Shown here piece by piece: positions 1 to 8,465 of a stretch of DNA of 36,715 bases. Each line of letters opens with the position of its first letter. The first letter of the stretch is position 1. The DNA comes from Anaerolineaceae bacterium UBA700 (lineage in GTDB: Bacteria > Chloroflexota > Anaerolineae > Anaerolineales > Anaerolineaceae). The position numbers and the translations under genes were made by a program. The notes beneath the pieces were generated by a model that worked only from the letters and a program-made list of their open reading frames with translations, was not told the DNA's origin and ran no database searches. The stretch is taken from contig DBMK01000024.1 of NCBI GenBank assembly GCA_002298885.1, forward strand, positions 9,925-46,639, in the 5' to 3' direction.

Positions 1-34
1 CAGGGCAGGTGTGTGGTGAAATTGGTTTACCTTT

Positions 35-934
35 TTACGGCTTTCTACTTCCCACAACTTTTTCTTTGCGGAAGAAGTTAATCCCCAGGCTTAAACCTAA
101 TTTGAGCGCCATCCCGGAGTACATCAGCCAGTTCAGCAGGAAGAAATAGTCCCGCGCAAGGTGTTTGCGGTAATAGATGAAATAGGAGCGGTGCCACTGC
201 AGGATGGATTGGTAAGGCCGCACGCCTGAGCCGCCCTGGCCCCCGTAATGGATCACCCGCGCCGCCGGGACGTAATAAATTTCCCACCCGGCCTGCCGCG
301 CCCGGAAGCAGAAATCGGCGTCCTCCTGGTAGGCGAAGAATGCCTCGTCCAGGTAGCCGATCTCTTCGACAACCGCCCGCCGGATCAGCATGCACGACCC
401 GGAGACGGCCTCCACCGCGGCGACCTCATTTTCGTCCAGGTAGGTCATCAAGTAGCGCCCGAACAGGCGGCTGCGCGGGAACAGCCTGGACAGGCCGCTG
501 AAATAAGTCAGCACGTCCCAGGGTCGGGCGGCGCTGCGCCGGCACTGCTTCTGCAGCGTGCCATCCCGGTTGAGCACCTTTGGAGTGCAGATGCCGGCCT
601 GCGGGTGCGCATTCATAAAGCCCAGCAGCGCTTCCAGCATGCCGGGCTGGGCCAGCGTATCCGGATTGAGCTGCATCAGGTAGCGGCCCTGCCCGGCTTT
701 GAGCCCCAGGTTCATCGGCCGCGTGTAGCCTTCGTTGCGCTCCAATTGGATCAGGCGTGACTGGGGGAACTCGGCCGCCAGCATGCTGCGGGTGCCGTCC
801 TGTGAGCCGTTATCCACCACGATCACTTCAAAGGAGACGCCGGTCTGCGATTCGAAAAGCGAGCGCAGACAGTCGCGCAGCAGGTCGCACGTGTTGAAGG
901 CAACGATGCAGATCGAGATATCCGGGGCGCTCAT
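35..934 (-). CDS. Family 2 glycosyltransferase (rhamnosyltransferase-like)
   Basis: Cytoplasmic inverting GT-A enzyme of 299 aa that probably adds one sugar from a nucleotide-sugar donor to a lipid-linked glycan. The N-terminus shows the GT2 core: a Rossmann strand 'ISICIVAFNT', then 'VDNGSQDGT', then 'QLNPDT' at the place of the metal-binding DxD, where NPD replaces the classic DDD as is common in rhamnosyltransferase-like members. Further on 'YQEDADFCFRARQAGW' carries the ED catalytic-base motif. The C-terminus has hydrophobic segments (about residues 250-290, 'YFIYYRKH' then 'FFLLNWLMYSGMALKLGLSL') that could attach it to the membrane. Its ATGA start overlaps the stop of the preceding GT gene, so the two are translationally coupled. 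It is the last gene of the minus-strand block. Donor and acceptor cannot be read from sequence; rhamnose is possible because rfbABCD lie in the window. Confidence 0.9.
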   Translation of the reverse strand: MSAPDISICIVAFNTCDLLRDCLRSLFESQTGVSFEVIVVDNGSQDGTRSMLAAEFPQSRLIQLERNEGYTRPMNLGLKAGQGRYLMQLNPDTLAQPGMLEALLGFMNAHPQAGICTPKVLNRDGTLQKQCRRSAARPWDVLTYFSGLSRLFPRSRLFGRYLMTYLDENEVAAVEAVSGSCMLIRRAVVEEIGYLDEAFFAYQEDADFCFRARQAGWEIYYVPAARVIHYGGQGGSGVRPYQSILQWHRSYFIYYRKHLARDYFFLLNWLMYSGMALKLGLSLGINFFRKEKVVGSRKP

Positions 935-2211
935 TGTCTTTCCGTCTTTCCGTAGGGGATCCAGCGCGCCATCCAGCGCCGGGCATAGACCCGCATCTGT
1001 TTGGCCAGCGTGCCTGCCCCGCGCTGGCGCAGGGTGTAAAGCCCCATCTCGCCCAGTGTGGGGTGGCGTTCCAGTTCCTCATCCCATCCCAGCGCCTGAG
1101 GATCGGCCGGCGGATCGAATTTCTCCTGCCAGCGGTAGGGGCAGCCCAATTCAGCCGCGACTGTATTGAGCAGCGCCACCGCCTGGCGCGCCCGTGCCTG
1201 CGGCGAGTAATGCTGCTGAACGTCGGCGTAGGCCGCCTGGCCCAGTTTTTGGCGCAGGGCCGGATCGGTTAGCCGTTCGAGCTGCGCTCGCCATTCGTCG
1301 GGGCTGGCAGCCAGCAAGCCATTTTCACCAGGGCGGATGGCGCTGGCAAAGGCGTCTGTCGGGCTGGCCAGCGTCGGCACGCCCACCAGGGCCGCTTCCA
1401 TATATTTGATCTCGCTCTTCGACTGCGAAAAGGGATTGTCCAGCGCCAGCGGCGCCAGGTTGACGTCCAGCCGTGACAGCCAGAACGGCAAAACTCGCCA
1501 GTTGACGGCGGGATATCGCTTCAGACGCGGCCCGAAGAGCTTCCAACTCTGGTCCATGTCGAGGTAGCCGATGATCTGCAACTCTGCCTCGGGGTGCGCT
1601 TGCAGCAGGCTTTGCAGCGCACCCGCCGCCAGCCCGAAATCGCGGTTGTGAGTCGGCGTGCCGCTGGCGTAGCCGACCACGATCTTGCCGTCCACCGGGC
1701 GGGGGTGCTTACGCATACGTTCGGATTGGCGTACCATCTCCAGGTTGGCAGCGTTGCGGTGCACCCAGCACGGCTTTCCCAGGGCGCGCACGGCCCGGGC
1801 CAGGTATTCGGTCGAGGCCAGCACCCCGTCGGCAGCTTCCAGCGTCTGCCGGTAGCGGAGCATATCTTCCTGGTAAAGCGCGGCGCGCAGCGGGTCCTGG
1901 AAATCCGGGCTGTCGATCCATTGGAAAGCCTGTGGATCGAAGACCAGGTCGTCCGTATCCACCAGCACCAATCCCTGGCGGTCGTGCACGCCCTGGATAA
2001 GGGCGGCGATATAGTCATCGTAGGTCACCCGGTGCAGCACCATCACTGCCGCCCGACGCGCCAGCTCCGGCAGGCGCAGGTCGGTGGTGTGCGAATTCAG
2101 GCTGTCCAGGCCGGACAGCCTGAGCTGCTGGTGCAGGTGAAGGGTGCGGTAGCGCCGGGTATCCCCGCGCACGCCGCTCAGGATCAGAACCGTTGGGTTT
2201 AGATGTTCCAC
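931..2211 (-). CDS. GT-B glycosyltransferase (family 4-like)
   Basis: 426 aa GT-B type transferase. The C-terminal nucleotide-sugar half is recognisable: 'IVVGYASGTPTHNRDF', 'LQIIGYLD', 'NLAPLALDNPFSQSKSEIKYMEAALVGVPTLAS', with the conserved 'SKSEIKYMEAA' helix taking the place of the usual EX7E region. The N-terminal acceptor half starts with 'VLILSGVRGDTRRYRT' and contains 'VLVDTDDLVFDP'. This form is common in polysaccharide clusters where several GT4-like proteins act in series. The C-terminal 25 residues (after about residue 400) are basic and aromatic ('VYARRWMARWIPYGK') and may form an amphipathic membrane-binding helix; this is inference. The start is GTG at 2211, 7 nt after the end of the upstream gene; the stop overlaps the next GT by 4 nt. 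The sugar transferred is unknown. Confidence 0.82.
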   Translation of the reverse strand: MEHLNPTVLILSGVRGDTRRYRTLHLHQQLRLSGLDSLNSHTTDLRLPELARRAAVMVLHRVTYDDYIAALIQGVHDRQGLVLVDTDDLVFDPQAFQWIDSPDFQDPLRAALYQEDMLRYRQTLEAADGVLASTEYLARAVRALGKPCWVHRNAANLEMVRQSERMRKHPRPVDGKIVVGYASGTPTHNRDFGLAAGALQSLLQAHPEAELQIIGYLDMDQSWKLFGPRLKRYPAVNWRVLPFWLSRLDVNLAPLALDNPFSQSKSEIKYMEAALVGVPTLASPTDAFASAIRPGENGLLAASPDEWRAQLERLTDPALRQKLGQAAYADVQQHYSPQARARQAVALLNTVAAELGCPYRWQEKFDPPADPQALGWDEELERHPTLGEMGLYTLRQRGAGTLAKQMRVYARRWMARWIPYGKTERQ

Positions 2212-2218
2212 CCTTACT

Positions 2219-4657
2219 TTATCTCCCGGATATGTTTAAATCTAACTCAAAGGTTTTGGCTTGCTGCACGATAACGAGGCGTTGGCTCGAGCCGGAGCCG
2301 GTGATATTGGCCTGCGCCCCCACCCAATCCCCGGTCAGCAGGAGGGTGACCAGGCGCAAATGGCCGCTGGTTGGACTCTTATACATAATCTGGCTGGCGC
2401 CGGGCGTGGCCGGGTCGTCGTCCGGCGTGAATTGAATGGCCCCATCCTGCTGCGGCAACAGGACCATCTCCGCACTGGCAGCCTTGCTGGCCAAAATGAA
2501 GCGGCCGGGAACAGTCTGCCGGTCCCCCATAATGGTCCAGCTAATGGCGCTTGACTGCGTTGCGGGCCCCTGGGCATCGTCCAGGATGACCGTGATGCCG
2601 TTGTGGGCGAAATAAATCTTGCGCGTCTGCGTCCAGCCATTCCAATCCACCAGGCTGGTCTGGCTGACGTCCATTTCAGGACCGGTCGAGAACTGGTCCA
2701 CCCGGGCATAAAAGGGCGGGTCCTGGGCCCATGGGCTGCCGTATCCCAGCAGTTCGTTCAGCACGGCGTCCAATCCGCGGCGCGGCACCTGCAGGCCGTT
2801 CAAGTTCTGGCGCGGGATACGTTTATCCCGGAACAAGGCGCGGCCCACGGGCAGCCAGGAAAAACTCTGGCCCGAAATGGCCTCGCTGACCAGCGGACCG
2901 CCCTTATCCAACAGGGTGACTGTGTTGGTGCCTTTATAGCGGTGCCAGCCGGTGAAGCGCAGGTTGAGCAGCAGGTAGGTGGCGTCGTCGGACCAGCCGT
3001 CGCGGAAGACGATCTTGTCCGGCGCCAGCGGGCCAAGCTGGGTGGGCAGGCCGGAATCGCTATACAACAGGCACGAGCCCTGGCTCGGGGCCGCTGCCGG
3101 GCCCGGATTGATCGATCCGTCGACGCCCGGCTGAGATACCAGGGGGATGGCTTCAGCTTTGGCCGTACTTAAGGCCTTATTCGCCAGCCACAGGTAGTGG
3201 TTGTCCTTCAGAAGTTCGCCCCCCAGGAACAGGGTGTTGGTCATCGAATAGGCATTTGGTATATTGTACTGAGGCGCCCGCCCGTCGGGCAGCATCTGCA
3301 GGAGCGCCAGCTCGAACGAGTTCTTGACGTTCTGGGGCAGGGCCTTGCCGGTGGCAATCTGCTGGAAATAGGCATTCGTGATCCATTCGCCCTGGTAATT
3401 CAAAGAATCGTCGGTGTTGTGGAAGCGCATGGCCCAGCCGCGCAGGTTGTTGGCCAGGTAGTCCTGGTTCTGCTGGGCCAGGGCCGGGTCGGCCAGGCGC
3501 TCGGCTTGCAGCAGGGCAATCAGCCCGGCGCCGTTCTCCTGGTTTTCGTAGGGGCCCTTGGGGACGTACGAAAAGGCCACGCCGTACAGCCAGTCGACCC
3601 ATTCCACCGTCAGGGCGCGCCGGTTGATGGCGTGAAACCAGGCCTCGAGCCGGGCCTGTTCCGCCGGCGTGAACAGGTCCGGTTTTACGGCGCGCACCTG
3701 CCCGTAAGCGTAGACGCGCAGCGCAGCCAGGTACTGGTCGAACTTGACGCTGTTGGCTGGGCCGGTGTACAGGTTCTGCGCAGCTTCAGCTAAAAGCGCG
3801 TCGTGGAAGGCGCTGGCCCACTTCGGGTCGCCGGTGGCTACGAACAATAAACCCTCGTCCGGGGCCGCGAGCTTGGGGTTGGCGGCAACAGTCTGGAGAT
3901 AGTCCTGGTAGAAGGAGGCGGTGTCCTCGGCCGGGGCAGGGGATGCGGCATTTCCGCACAGGAAGGGCGTTTCAGCCGAGATGCCCGCATAAGGGCTGAC
4001 GTCGGCCGTGTAAAAACTGGCCTGGTAGCTGCGCACGATGCCGAAAATGCCCAGGACCAGGGCGACCAGGCCGGCAGCGGCCGGGTAAATATTCCGAACC
4101 TTCAGCCAGCGTCCCGCATGGAATTGGCTGCGCAGCGCAGTGTGCCCGATTGCCAGGCAGAGCCAGTAGCCGAACAGGAAAACGGCCTGGACGGCGGCGA
4201 AGAATTCCTCCTCAGAGAAGCGCGTCAGGACCTGGTTGAAAAAAACAACCAGGAGGGATGCCAAACCGCCGGTAAGGATGGCCGAAACCCACCAGCGGAT
4301 CGAGAAGCTTCGCCCGCCGGCGGCGTCCTGGACCCCCAGCGACAGCGCCAGGAAGGCCGCCAGCCCAATCCAGGCCAAAAGCGGACTAACAGCCGCCGCC
4401 GCGATTCCTGCCAGGCAGATCAATCCCAGCACTGGCCAGGCCAGGCTGTATTTGCCGAAGCCCTTTTCGGCGGGCTGGTACCCCGGCCAGGCCGCCAGCC
4501 CCAGGACGCCCAGCGTGAAAAGAATGGCCGCGATCAGCGTAACCGGCGCGAAAGGATTCCCAAGTAATGCCTGCAGCCCTTCCAGATAGAGGACTGGCAG
4601 CGCAGCCAGCAGCAGCCTGCCCGGCTTGATGGCGTTAAGGCTTAGGAAGGTCTTCAT
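2219..4657 (-). CDS. Membrane-anchored heparinase/alginate-lyase-like protein
   Basis: 812 aa two-part protein. Residues 1-210 hold about six to seven hydrophobic segments (for example near 15-33, 38-58, 70-107, 122-143, 153-173, 190-208). The rest is predicted to lie outside the membrane. Residues about 245-540 are helix-rich, with 'ENQENGAG' (371-378) and 'NTDDSLNYQGEW' (414-425), like the alpha/alpha toroid of alginate-lyase/heparinase II-III enzymes. From about 545 the chain is beta-rich and begins 'VFRDGWSDDATYLLLNLRF' followed by 'GWHRYKGTNT', which resembles the 'FRsgW..dATyl' start of the heparinase II/III beta-sandwich, including a His (about 572). A role in cleaving or trimming an acidic or extracellular glycan is inferred; catalysis is unproven and a non-catalytic binding role is possible. 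Its start overlaps the upstream gene's end by 23 nt, so the two are likely coupled. Confidence 0.66.
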   Translation of the reverse strand: MKTFLSLNAIKPGRLLLAALPVLYLEGLQALLGNPFAPVTLIAAILFTLGVLGLAAWPGYQPAEKGFGKYSLAWPVLGLICLAGIAAAAVSPLLAWIGLAAFLALSLGVQDAAGGRSFSIRWWVSAILTGGLASLLVVFFNQVLTRFSEEEFFAAVQAVFLFGYWLCLAIGHTALRSQFHAGRWLKVRNIYPAAAGLVALVLGIFGIVRSYQASFYTADVSPYAGISAETPFLCGNAASPAPAEDTASFYQDYLQTVAANPKLAAPDEGLLFVATGDPKWASAFHDALLAEAAQNLYTGPANSVKFDQYLAALRVYAYGQVRAVKPDLFTPAEQARLEAWFHAINRRALTVEWVDWLYGVAFSYVPKGPYENQENGAGLIALLQAERLADPALAQQNQDYLANNLRGWAMRFHNTDDSLNYQGEWITNAYFQQIATGKALPQNVKNSFELALLQMLPDGRAPQYNIPNAYSMTNTLFLGGELLKDNHYLWLANKALSTAKAEAIPLVSQPGVDGSINPGPAAAPSQGSCLLYSDSGLPTQLGPLAPDKIVFRDGWSDDATYLLLNLRFTGWHRYKGTNTVTLLDKGGPLVSEAISGQSFSWLPVGRALFRDKRIPRQNLNGLQVPRRGLDAVLNELLGYGSPWAQDPPFYARVDQFSTGPEMDVSQTSLVDWNGWTQTRKIYFAHNGITVILDDAQGPATQSSAISWTIMGDRQTVPGRFILASKAASAEMVLLPQQDGAIQFTPDDDPATPGASQIMYKSPTSGHLRLVTLLLTGDWVGAQANITGSGSSQRLVIVQQAKTFELDLNISGR

Positions 4658-7133
4658 GCAGGGCTTTCTGGCAGGCCTGGGAGTTCAGTGAAAAGATCGA
4701 GACCCGGTCCTGGTGATAGATTTCGGTGAACTGGTCGTTGTTCAAGAATTGTTCCCGGTTGAAAAGCTGGACGGCGTTTATCCCGATCAGCCCCTGTTCC
4801 TGGCCGATGTAAACGTGGGTGATCCCCATTTGGCATAATGCCGCCAGGGCGATTGGCGTGGTTGGAGGATTCTTCTCCAGGGCAGCCACCAGGTTGACCA
4901 CTTTTTGTGAGTAATCCGCGGGCCGGGGCGCTTCGTTCAACAAGGCGTATTGGGGCGGCATGCTGTTCTTGCGGTTGGCCAGCAGGGGCAGCCACCAGCC
5001 TGCGTCGCTGCCTACCGCCGACCTTCCATCATAAATGCGGAAGCCCTCCACCAGAAATGTGGCGCCCGGATCCGTGTTTTGCCGGATCCACTCTGCAGCG
5101 CGCACGTCGGGGCGGGTCACCAATCCGAAACCCGCCGGGTTGGCCATGTTTCTGAACCCGTATGCGCCCCAGGCTGAACAGCCTATGACCAGTAGGGTTA
5201 GCAAGGCTGCTCCAGTCCTGCCTAAATGCCGGCCCAGCCACTCCGCCGCTTCGCCCAGCAGCCATCCGACCAGCAGGCTGGCGGGGGCGTACAGAAAGAT
5301 CAGCACAGCAAAGCTCTGCATCATGTTGGCGCCGGGCAAATGGATCAACTGGCCTGCCCGCACCGCGGCCAACAGGCCGGCCCACAGCGCAATACCCGCC
5401 ACCATCCAGTTCCTGCGCACGAGGCCCCAAACCGCGGCCAGCGCGGCCAGCCCCAGGATGACCGGGGTGACGTAATTGCCGACCTCCTTCCAACTGGCAT
5501 AATCCAGCAGGATGCCTTGCAGCGGAGAGGCGGCTGCTGTGAGTCCATTTTCGATGCCGGTCGCCAGCGTCGAACCTTTGACCCGTACCAACCAGGGCAG
5601 CAGCAGCGCCAGGGAGACGGCGACGATTGCCGCAACGGACAGCAGGAATGTGCGCCATTTCTTGAAATTGAGCCGCCATTCCGGCAGTGCCCACAGCAGG
5701 AACCAGGCAATGAAGAAGGTACCGAAATAGAAGAGCATGCGGTAATAGGTGAGCAGCATCCCGGCCAGCGTCAGGCCAACCAGCCCCATTTTCTTGAGGT
5801 CCAGCCGTTGGCCGGCAAGGGCATCCCAGGTCAGCCAGATGGCTGCCGGCAGGATCACCTGGCCGCCGAGCTGGGCGAACCGGCCCCAATTGACGTACAT
5901 CATCGGCATGGGGATGAACAGGCCGCCGAGGAGGATCGTAACGATGCCCGCCCAGCGCCGGCCCTGCGAGAGCCGCAGCGCCAGCGGATACAGCGCCAGC
6001 ACAGCCAGCGCATTTTGCACCTGTCCCACCCACACCGTAGAAGCTGCCGCCCCCAGCCCGCTGACCCAGGCAAACACCGCCGCCGCAGCCGGGAAACCGT
6101 ATTGGACGGTCAGCGAGGTATAGGGGACGTAAGGCGCCCAGGAACGGAATAATCCGTTCTGGTCCAGCATTAACTGTGTGATCATCGTGTGCTGGTAGGC
6201 GTCGCCGAACAGCGGGAAATCGATGCCGCGCACCACCCACAGCCGCACCCCCACCACGAACAGGGCGGCAATAAGCAGGCTGGCAGACGCCCAATCCACT
6301 TTTTTAAAGGCCGGCAGGCGCGCCCCCATGTGCAGGAGCGAGCGGTTCTTCCAGGCCAGATACACCAGGCCGACACCGGCAGGCAGCCAGGCGTAAAGCG
6401 GTCCGAGGTGCAGGCCGACTAAATCGGTGAATAAGAAGACGACCGGGATGGCTCCCAGGCTGACCCCGGCTGCCAGGCCCAGCTTTTCCATCCAATCCAG
6501 GCCAGGCCAGCCCGCCCAGAGTCCGCTGAGCAGCGCCCAGCCCGGAATGACGAACACCAGGCAGGCCAGGAGGAGCTTCCACAACCAATCCAATCCCTGC
6601 TGCGCCATCCCCAAGGCCAGGCCGGCCGGCGCGTATACCTGCTGAAAGGTAAGTTGTGCGTCCTGAGGTATTCCGTTCAGGTACAGGGCTCCATCCAGGT
6701 ACGTGTCACCGCTTGCCGTGCCCACGCGGATCGATCCGCTGCCTTGCATCTCGAGCAGCAGGTAATAATTCTTTTGATAGGAATCCGTTTGCGCCATAAA
6801 GTCGAAACGATAATACCCGGGGTGGTCGATCGAAGGTGCGGCGAGGATGGCGTAGAGGATATCCTCTGCCTGCGCATTTTCTTTCAGATGGAGCACGATG
6901 TTCCCGGAAGGAGGATCGGATGCCTCGGGCGCCATGTAGATCTGCAACCCGGACAAACCGGCGTTGCGAGAGGTGAACGTCTGGCCGACCTGGGATGTCG
7001 GCGAGATATCTGGCTGGAAATTTTGCGCAAGCTGGTATTGCCCCTGCCCGACCACCCCGGCGCAGCCGGATAATAAGAAAGCAAAAATGATTAGGAGGAA
7101 GGTTCGATGAAATGAACTTTTATTCGGGAGCAT
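4635..7133 (-). CDS. Lipobox-bearing multi-pass membrane protein, possible GT-C glycosyltransferase
   Basis: 832 aa. The N-terminus is a lipoprotein-type signal ('LIIFAFLLSGCAG', lipobox LSGC with Cys24). Residues about 30-175 are a beta-rich extracellular domain ('VGQTFTSRNAGLSGLQIYM', 'GNIVLHLKEN', 'YYLLLEM'), resembling a carbohydrate-binding sandwich. About a dozen hydrophobic segments follow from residue 185 to 660. The first long loop, near residue 310, contains 'FPLFGDAYQHTMITQLML', an acidic residue in the position expected for GT-C enzymes. The C-terminal 170 residues form a soluble domain ('DVRAAEWIRQNTDPGATFLVEG', 'MGITHVYIGQE') of the type seen in PMT/GT-C-like membrane proteins. 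It probably uses a polyprenyl-phosphate sugar outside the membrane, but this is inferred from topology. A TATACT hexamer (7175-7180, minus) lies about 40 nt before the ATG with no clear -35. Confidence 0.6.
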   Translation of the reverse strand: MLPNKSSFHRTFLLIIFAFLLSGCAGVVGQGQYQLAQNFQPDISPTSQVGQTFTSRNAGLSGLQIYMAPEASDPPSGNIVLHLKENAQAEDILYAILAAPSIDHPGYYRFDFMAQTDSYQKNYYLLLEMQGSGSIRVGTASGDTYLDGALYLNGIPQDAQLTFQQVYAPAGLALGMAQQGLDWLWKLLLACLVFVIPGWALLSGLWAGWPGLDWMEKLGLAAGVSLGAIPVVFLFTDLVGLHLGPLYAWLPAGVGLVYLAWKNRSLLHMGARLPAFKKVDWASASLLIAALFVVGVRLWVVRGIDFPLFGDAYQHTMITQLMLDQNGLFRSWAPYVPYTSLTVQYGFPAAAAVFAWVSGLGAAASTVWVGQVQNALAVLALYPLALRLSQGRRWAGIVTILLGGLFIPMPMMYVNWGRFAQLGGQVILPAAIWLTWDALAGQRLDLKKMGLVGLTLAGMLLTYYRMLFYFGTFFIAWFLLWALPEWRLNFKKWRTFLLSVAAIVAVSLALLLPWLVRVKGSTLATGIENGLTAAASPLQGILLDYASWKEVGNYVTPVILGLAALAAVWGLVRRNWMVAGIALWAGLLAAVRAGQLIHLPGANMMQSFAVLIFLYAPASLLVGWLLGEAAEWLGRHLGRTGAALLTLLVIGCSAWGAYGFRNMANPAGFGLVTRPDVRAAEWIRQNTDPGATFLVEGFRIYDGRSAVGSDAGWWLPLLANRKNSMPPQYALLNEAPRPADYSQKVVNLVAALEKNPPTTPIALAALCQMGITHVYIGQEQGLIGINAVQLFNREQFLNNDQFTEIYHQDRVSIFSLNSQACQKALHEDLPKP

Positions 7134-7197
7134 GGGTGGTTAAGGTTTTCGGGCTGGCTGGATAGATATCTCAAAGTATATCAGAAGAGGTAAATTT

Positions 7198-8445
7198 TTA
7201 ATTCTGTAGTTTTTTCAGCGCCGCATTTTGATAGACTTCTCGAAAACGCCGGGCGATGGCGGGCCAGGTATATTTTTCCAGCACCTTTTTCCTGCCCATT
7301 TCCCCCAGGCTGCGTGCTTTCTCCGGGTTGCTTAACAATGAAATCACCGCTTTGGCCAGTGAATCTTCGTCCTGCCATTCAACCAGCAGCCCGTCGACCT
7401 CTGCCTGGACCACCCAGGGGACCGCGCCGCGGCGGCAGCCGATCACCGGCTTTCCGGCAGCCCAGGCTTCCAGAAAAGCAATGCCGAAGGATTCGTAGCC
7501 TGAAGGATAGGCAAACACGTCCAGGGCGGAGAACAGGCCGGGTTTCTCCTCTTCGGCAAAATTGTAGCGGAACACGGCCCGAGTGCGCTGCTCGGGCGTC
7601 CAAGCGGCAATAATCGCCTCCAGGTGCGGCTGGTAGCTGGTCCGGGCGCCGGCGACCAGCAGACGCGCCTCCGGGAACGCCTGCCAGACGGCCGGCATGG
7701 CCCGCAGCAGGGTGTCGACCCCTTTGTTCCGGCCGAGCTGTCCGATAAACCCCACTACTGGAGCGGATTGAGGCAGGTTCAGGCGCAGCCGGCTCGCTTC
7801 CCGGGAGGCGGAGGTAAATGCGGCGGGGTCGACTCCGCTTCCTATAGTAACGACTCTGTCAGCCGGAGCGCCGCGTTGGATCACGGTATCGGCTTCGTAT
7901 CCGGTCATGGCAATATAGGCGTTGGCCCGGCGGATGGCCTTATCGATCATCGGGCGCTGGTATCCCCAGCGGTCCTGCGGGTGTTGGTTACCGATCAGCA
8001 CCACCGGCCGCCCGGCCTGTTGCGCCGATTTCAGCGTTGTGAACATGTGCAGGAGTGGGAAGGATGCGCCTACGACGACATCCGCCGGCTGTCCTTCGAT
8101 CGCGGCTGCCAGCCCGGGGATGTGCGGCCCACTGTACCAGACGCGCAGGTACTCGTTGAATGGCAGCCCCAATTTAAAGGCCAGCCACTGCACCGGTTTC
8201 AGCAGCGGCCCGGCCCAGTTGACCACCCGAAAGCGCCTTACCCGCACGCCGTTGATCTCCTCCAAGCCGGCGGGCATGCGCGGCGCTGAAGGGTCTACGA
8301 ATCCGCCGGCGTTGAAGCAATCGGTGGTAAAAACGGTCACCCGGTCCCCGAACTGGCTGACCAGCTCTTCGGACACGCGCTGGATCTGGAGTTCGGTCCC
8401 GCCCACCGCTGGGGTGTAGCCCTGTACGACGTGAAGAATATCCAA
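7198..8445 (-). CDS. Family 4 glycosyltransferase
   Basis: 415 aa retaining GT-B glycosyltransferase. The N-terminal half opens with 'DILHVVQGYTPAVGGTELQIQRVSEEL', the classic GT4 start with the GGTE loop. The C-terminal half has 'VVGFIGQLGRNKGVDTLLRAMP', 'LLVAGA', and the EX7E motif 'ESFGIAFLE' followed by 'AWAAGKPVIG'. I set the start at the TTG codon at 8445, because the homologous region begins there, it is preceded by G-rich bases (GAGGGCGGGG), and it lies 20 nt after the stop of the upstream gene. A longer reading frame to 8658 exists but its extra 71 residues are low-complexity Arg/Pro sequence overlapping the upstream GT2 gene. It belongs to the same minus-strand unit as the genes on either side. 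Sugar specificity is unknown. Confidence 0.87.
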   Translation of the reverse strand: MDILHVVQGYTPAVGGTELQIQRVSEELVSQFGDRVTVFTTDCFNAGGFVDPSAPRMPAGLEEINGVRVRRFRVVNWAGPLLKPVQWLAFKLGLPFNEYLRVWYSGPHIPGLAAAIEGQPADVVVGASFPLLHMFTTLKSAQQAGRPVVLIGNQHPQDRWGYQRPMIDKAIRRANAYIAMTGYEADTVIQRGAPADRVVTIGSGVDPAAFTSASREASRLRLNLPQSAPVVGFIGQLGRNKGVDTLLRAMPAVWQAFPEARLLVAGARTSYQPHLEAIIAAWTPEQRTRAVFRYNFAEEEKPGLFSALDVFAYPSGYESFGIAFLEAWAAGKPVIGCRRGAVPWVVQAEVDGLLVEWQDEDSLAKAVISLLSNPEKARSLGEMGRKKVLEKYTWPAIARRFREVYQNAALKKLQN

Positions 8446-8465
8446 GTGTTTTTCCCCGCCCTCGT

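Noticed and set aside
5226..6152. Open frame of 308 codons on the plus strand opposite the GT-C-like membrane protein
   Set aside because: The translation is Gln/Arg/His/Pro-rich with no recognisable fold, and it is the shadow of a clear membrane-protein gene on the other strand in GC-rich DNA.
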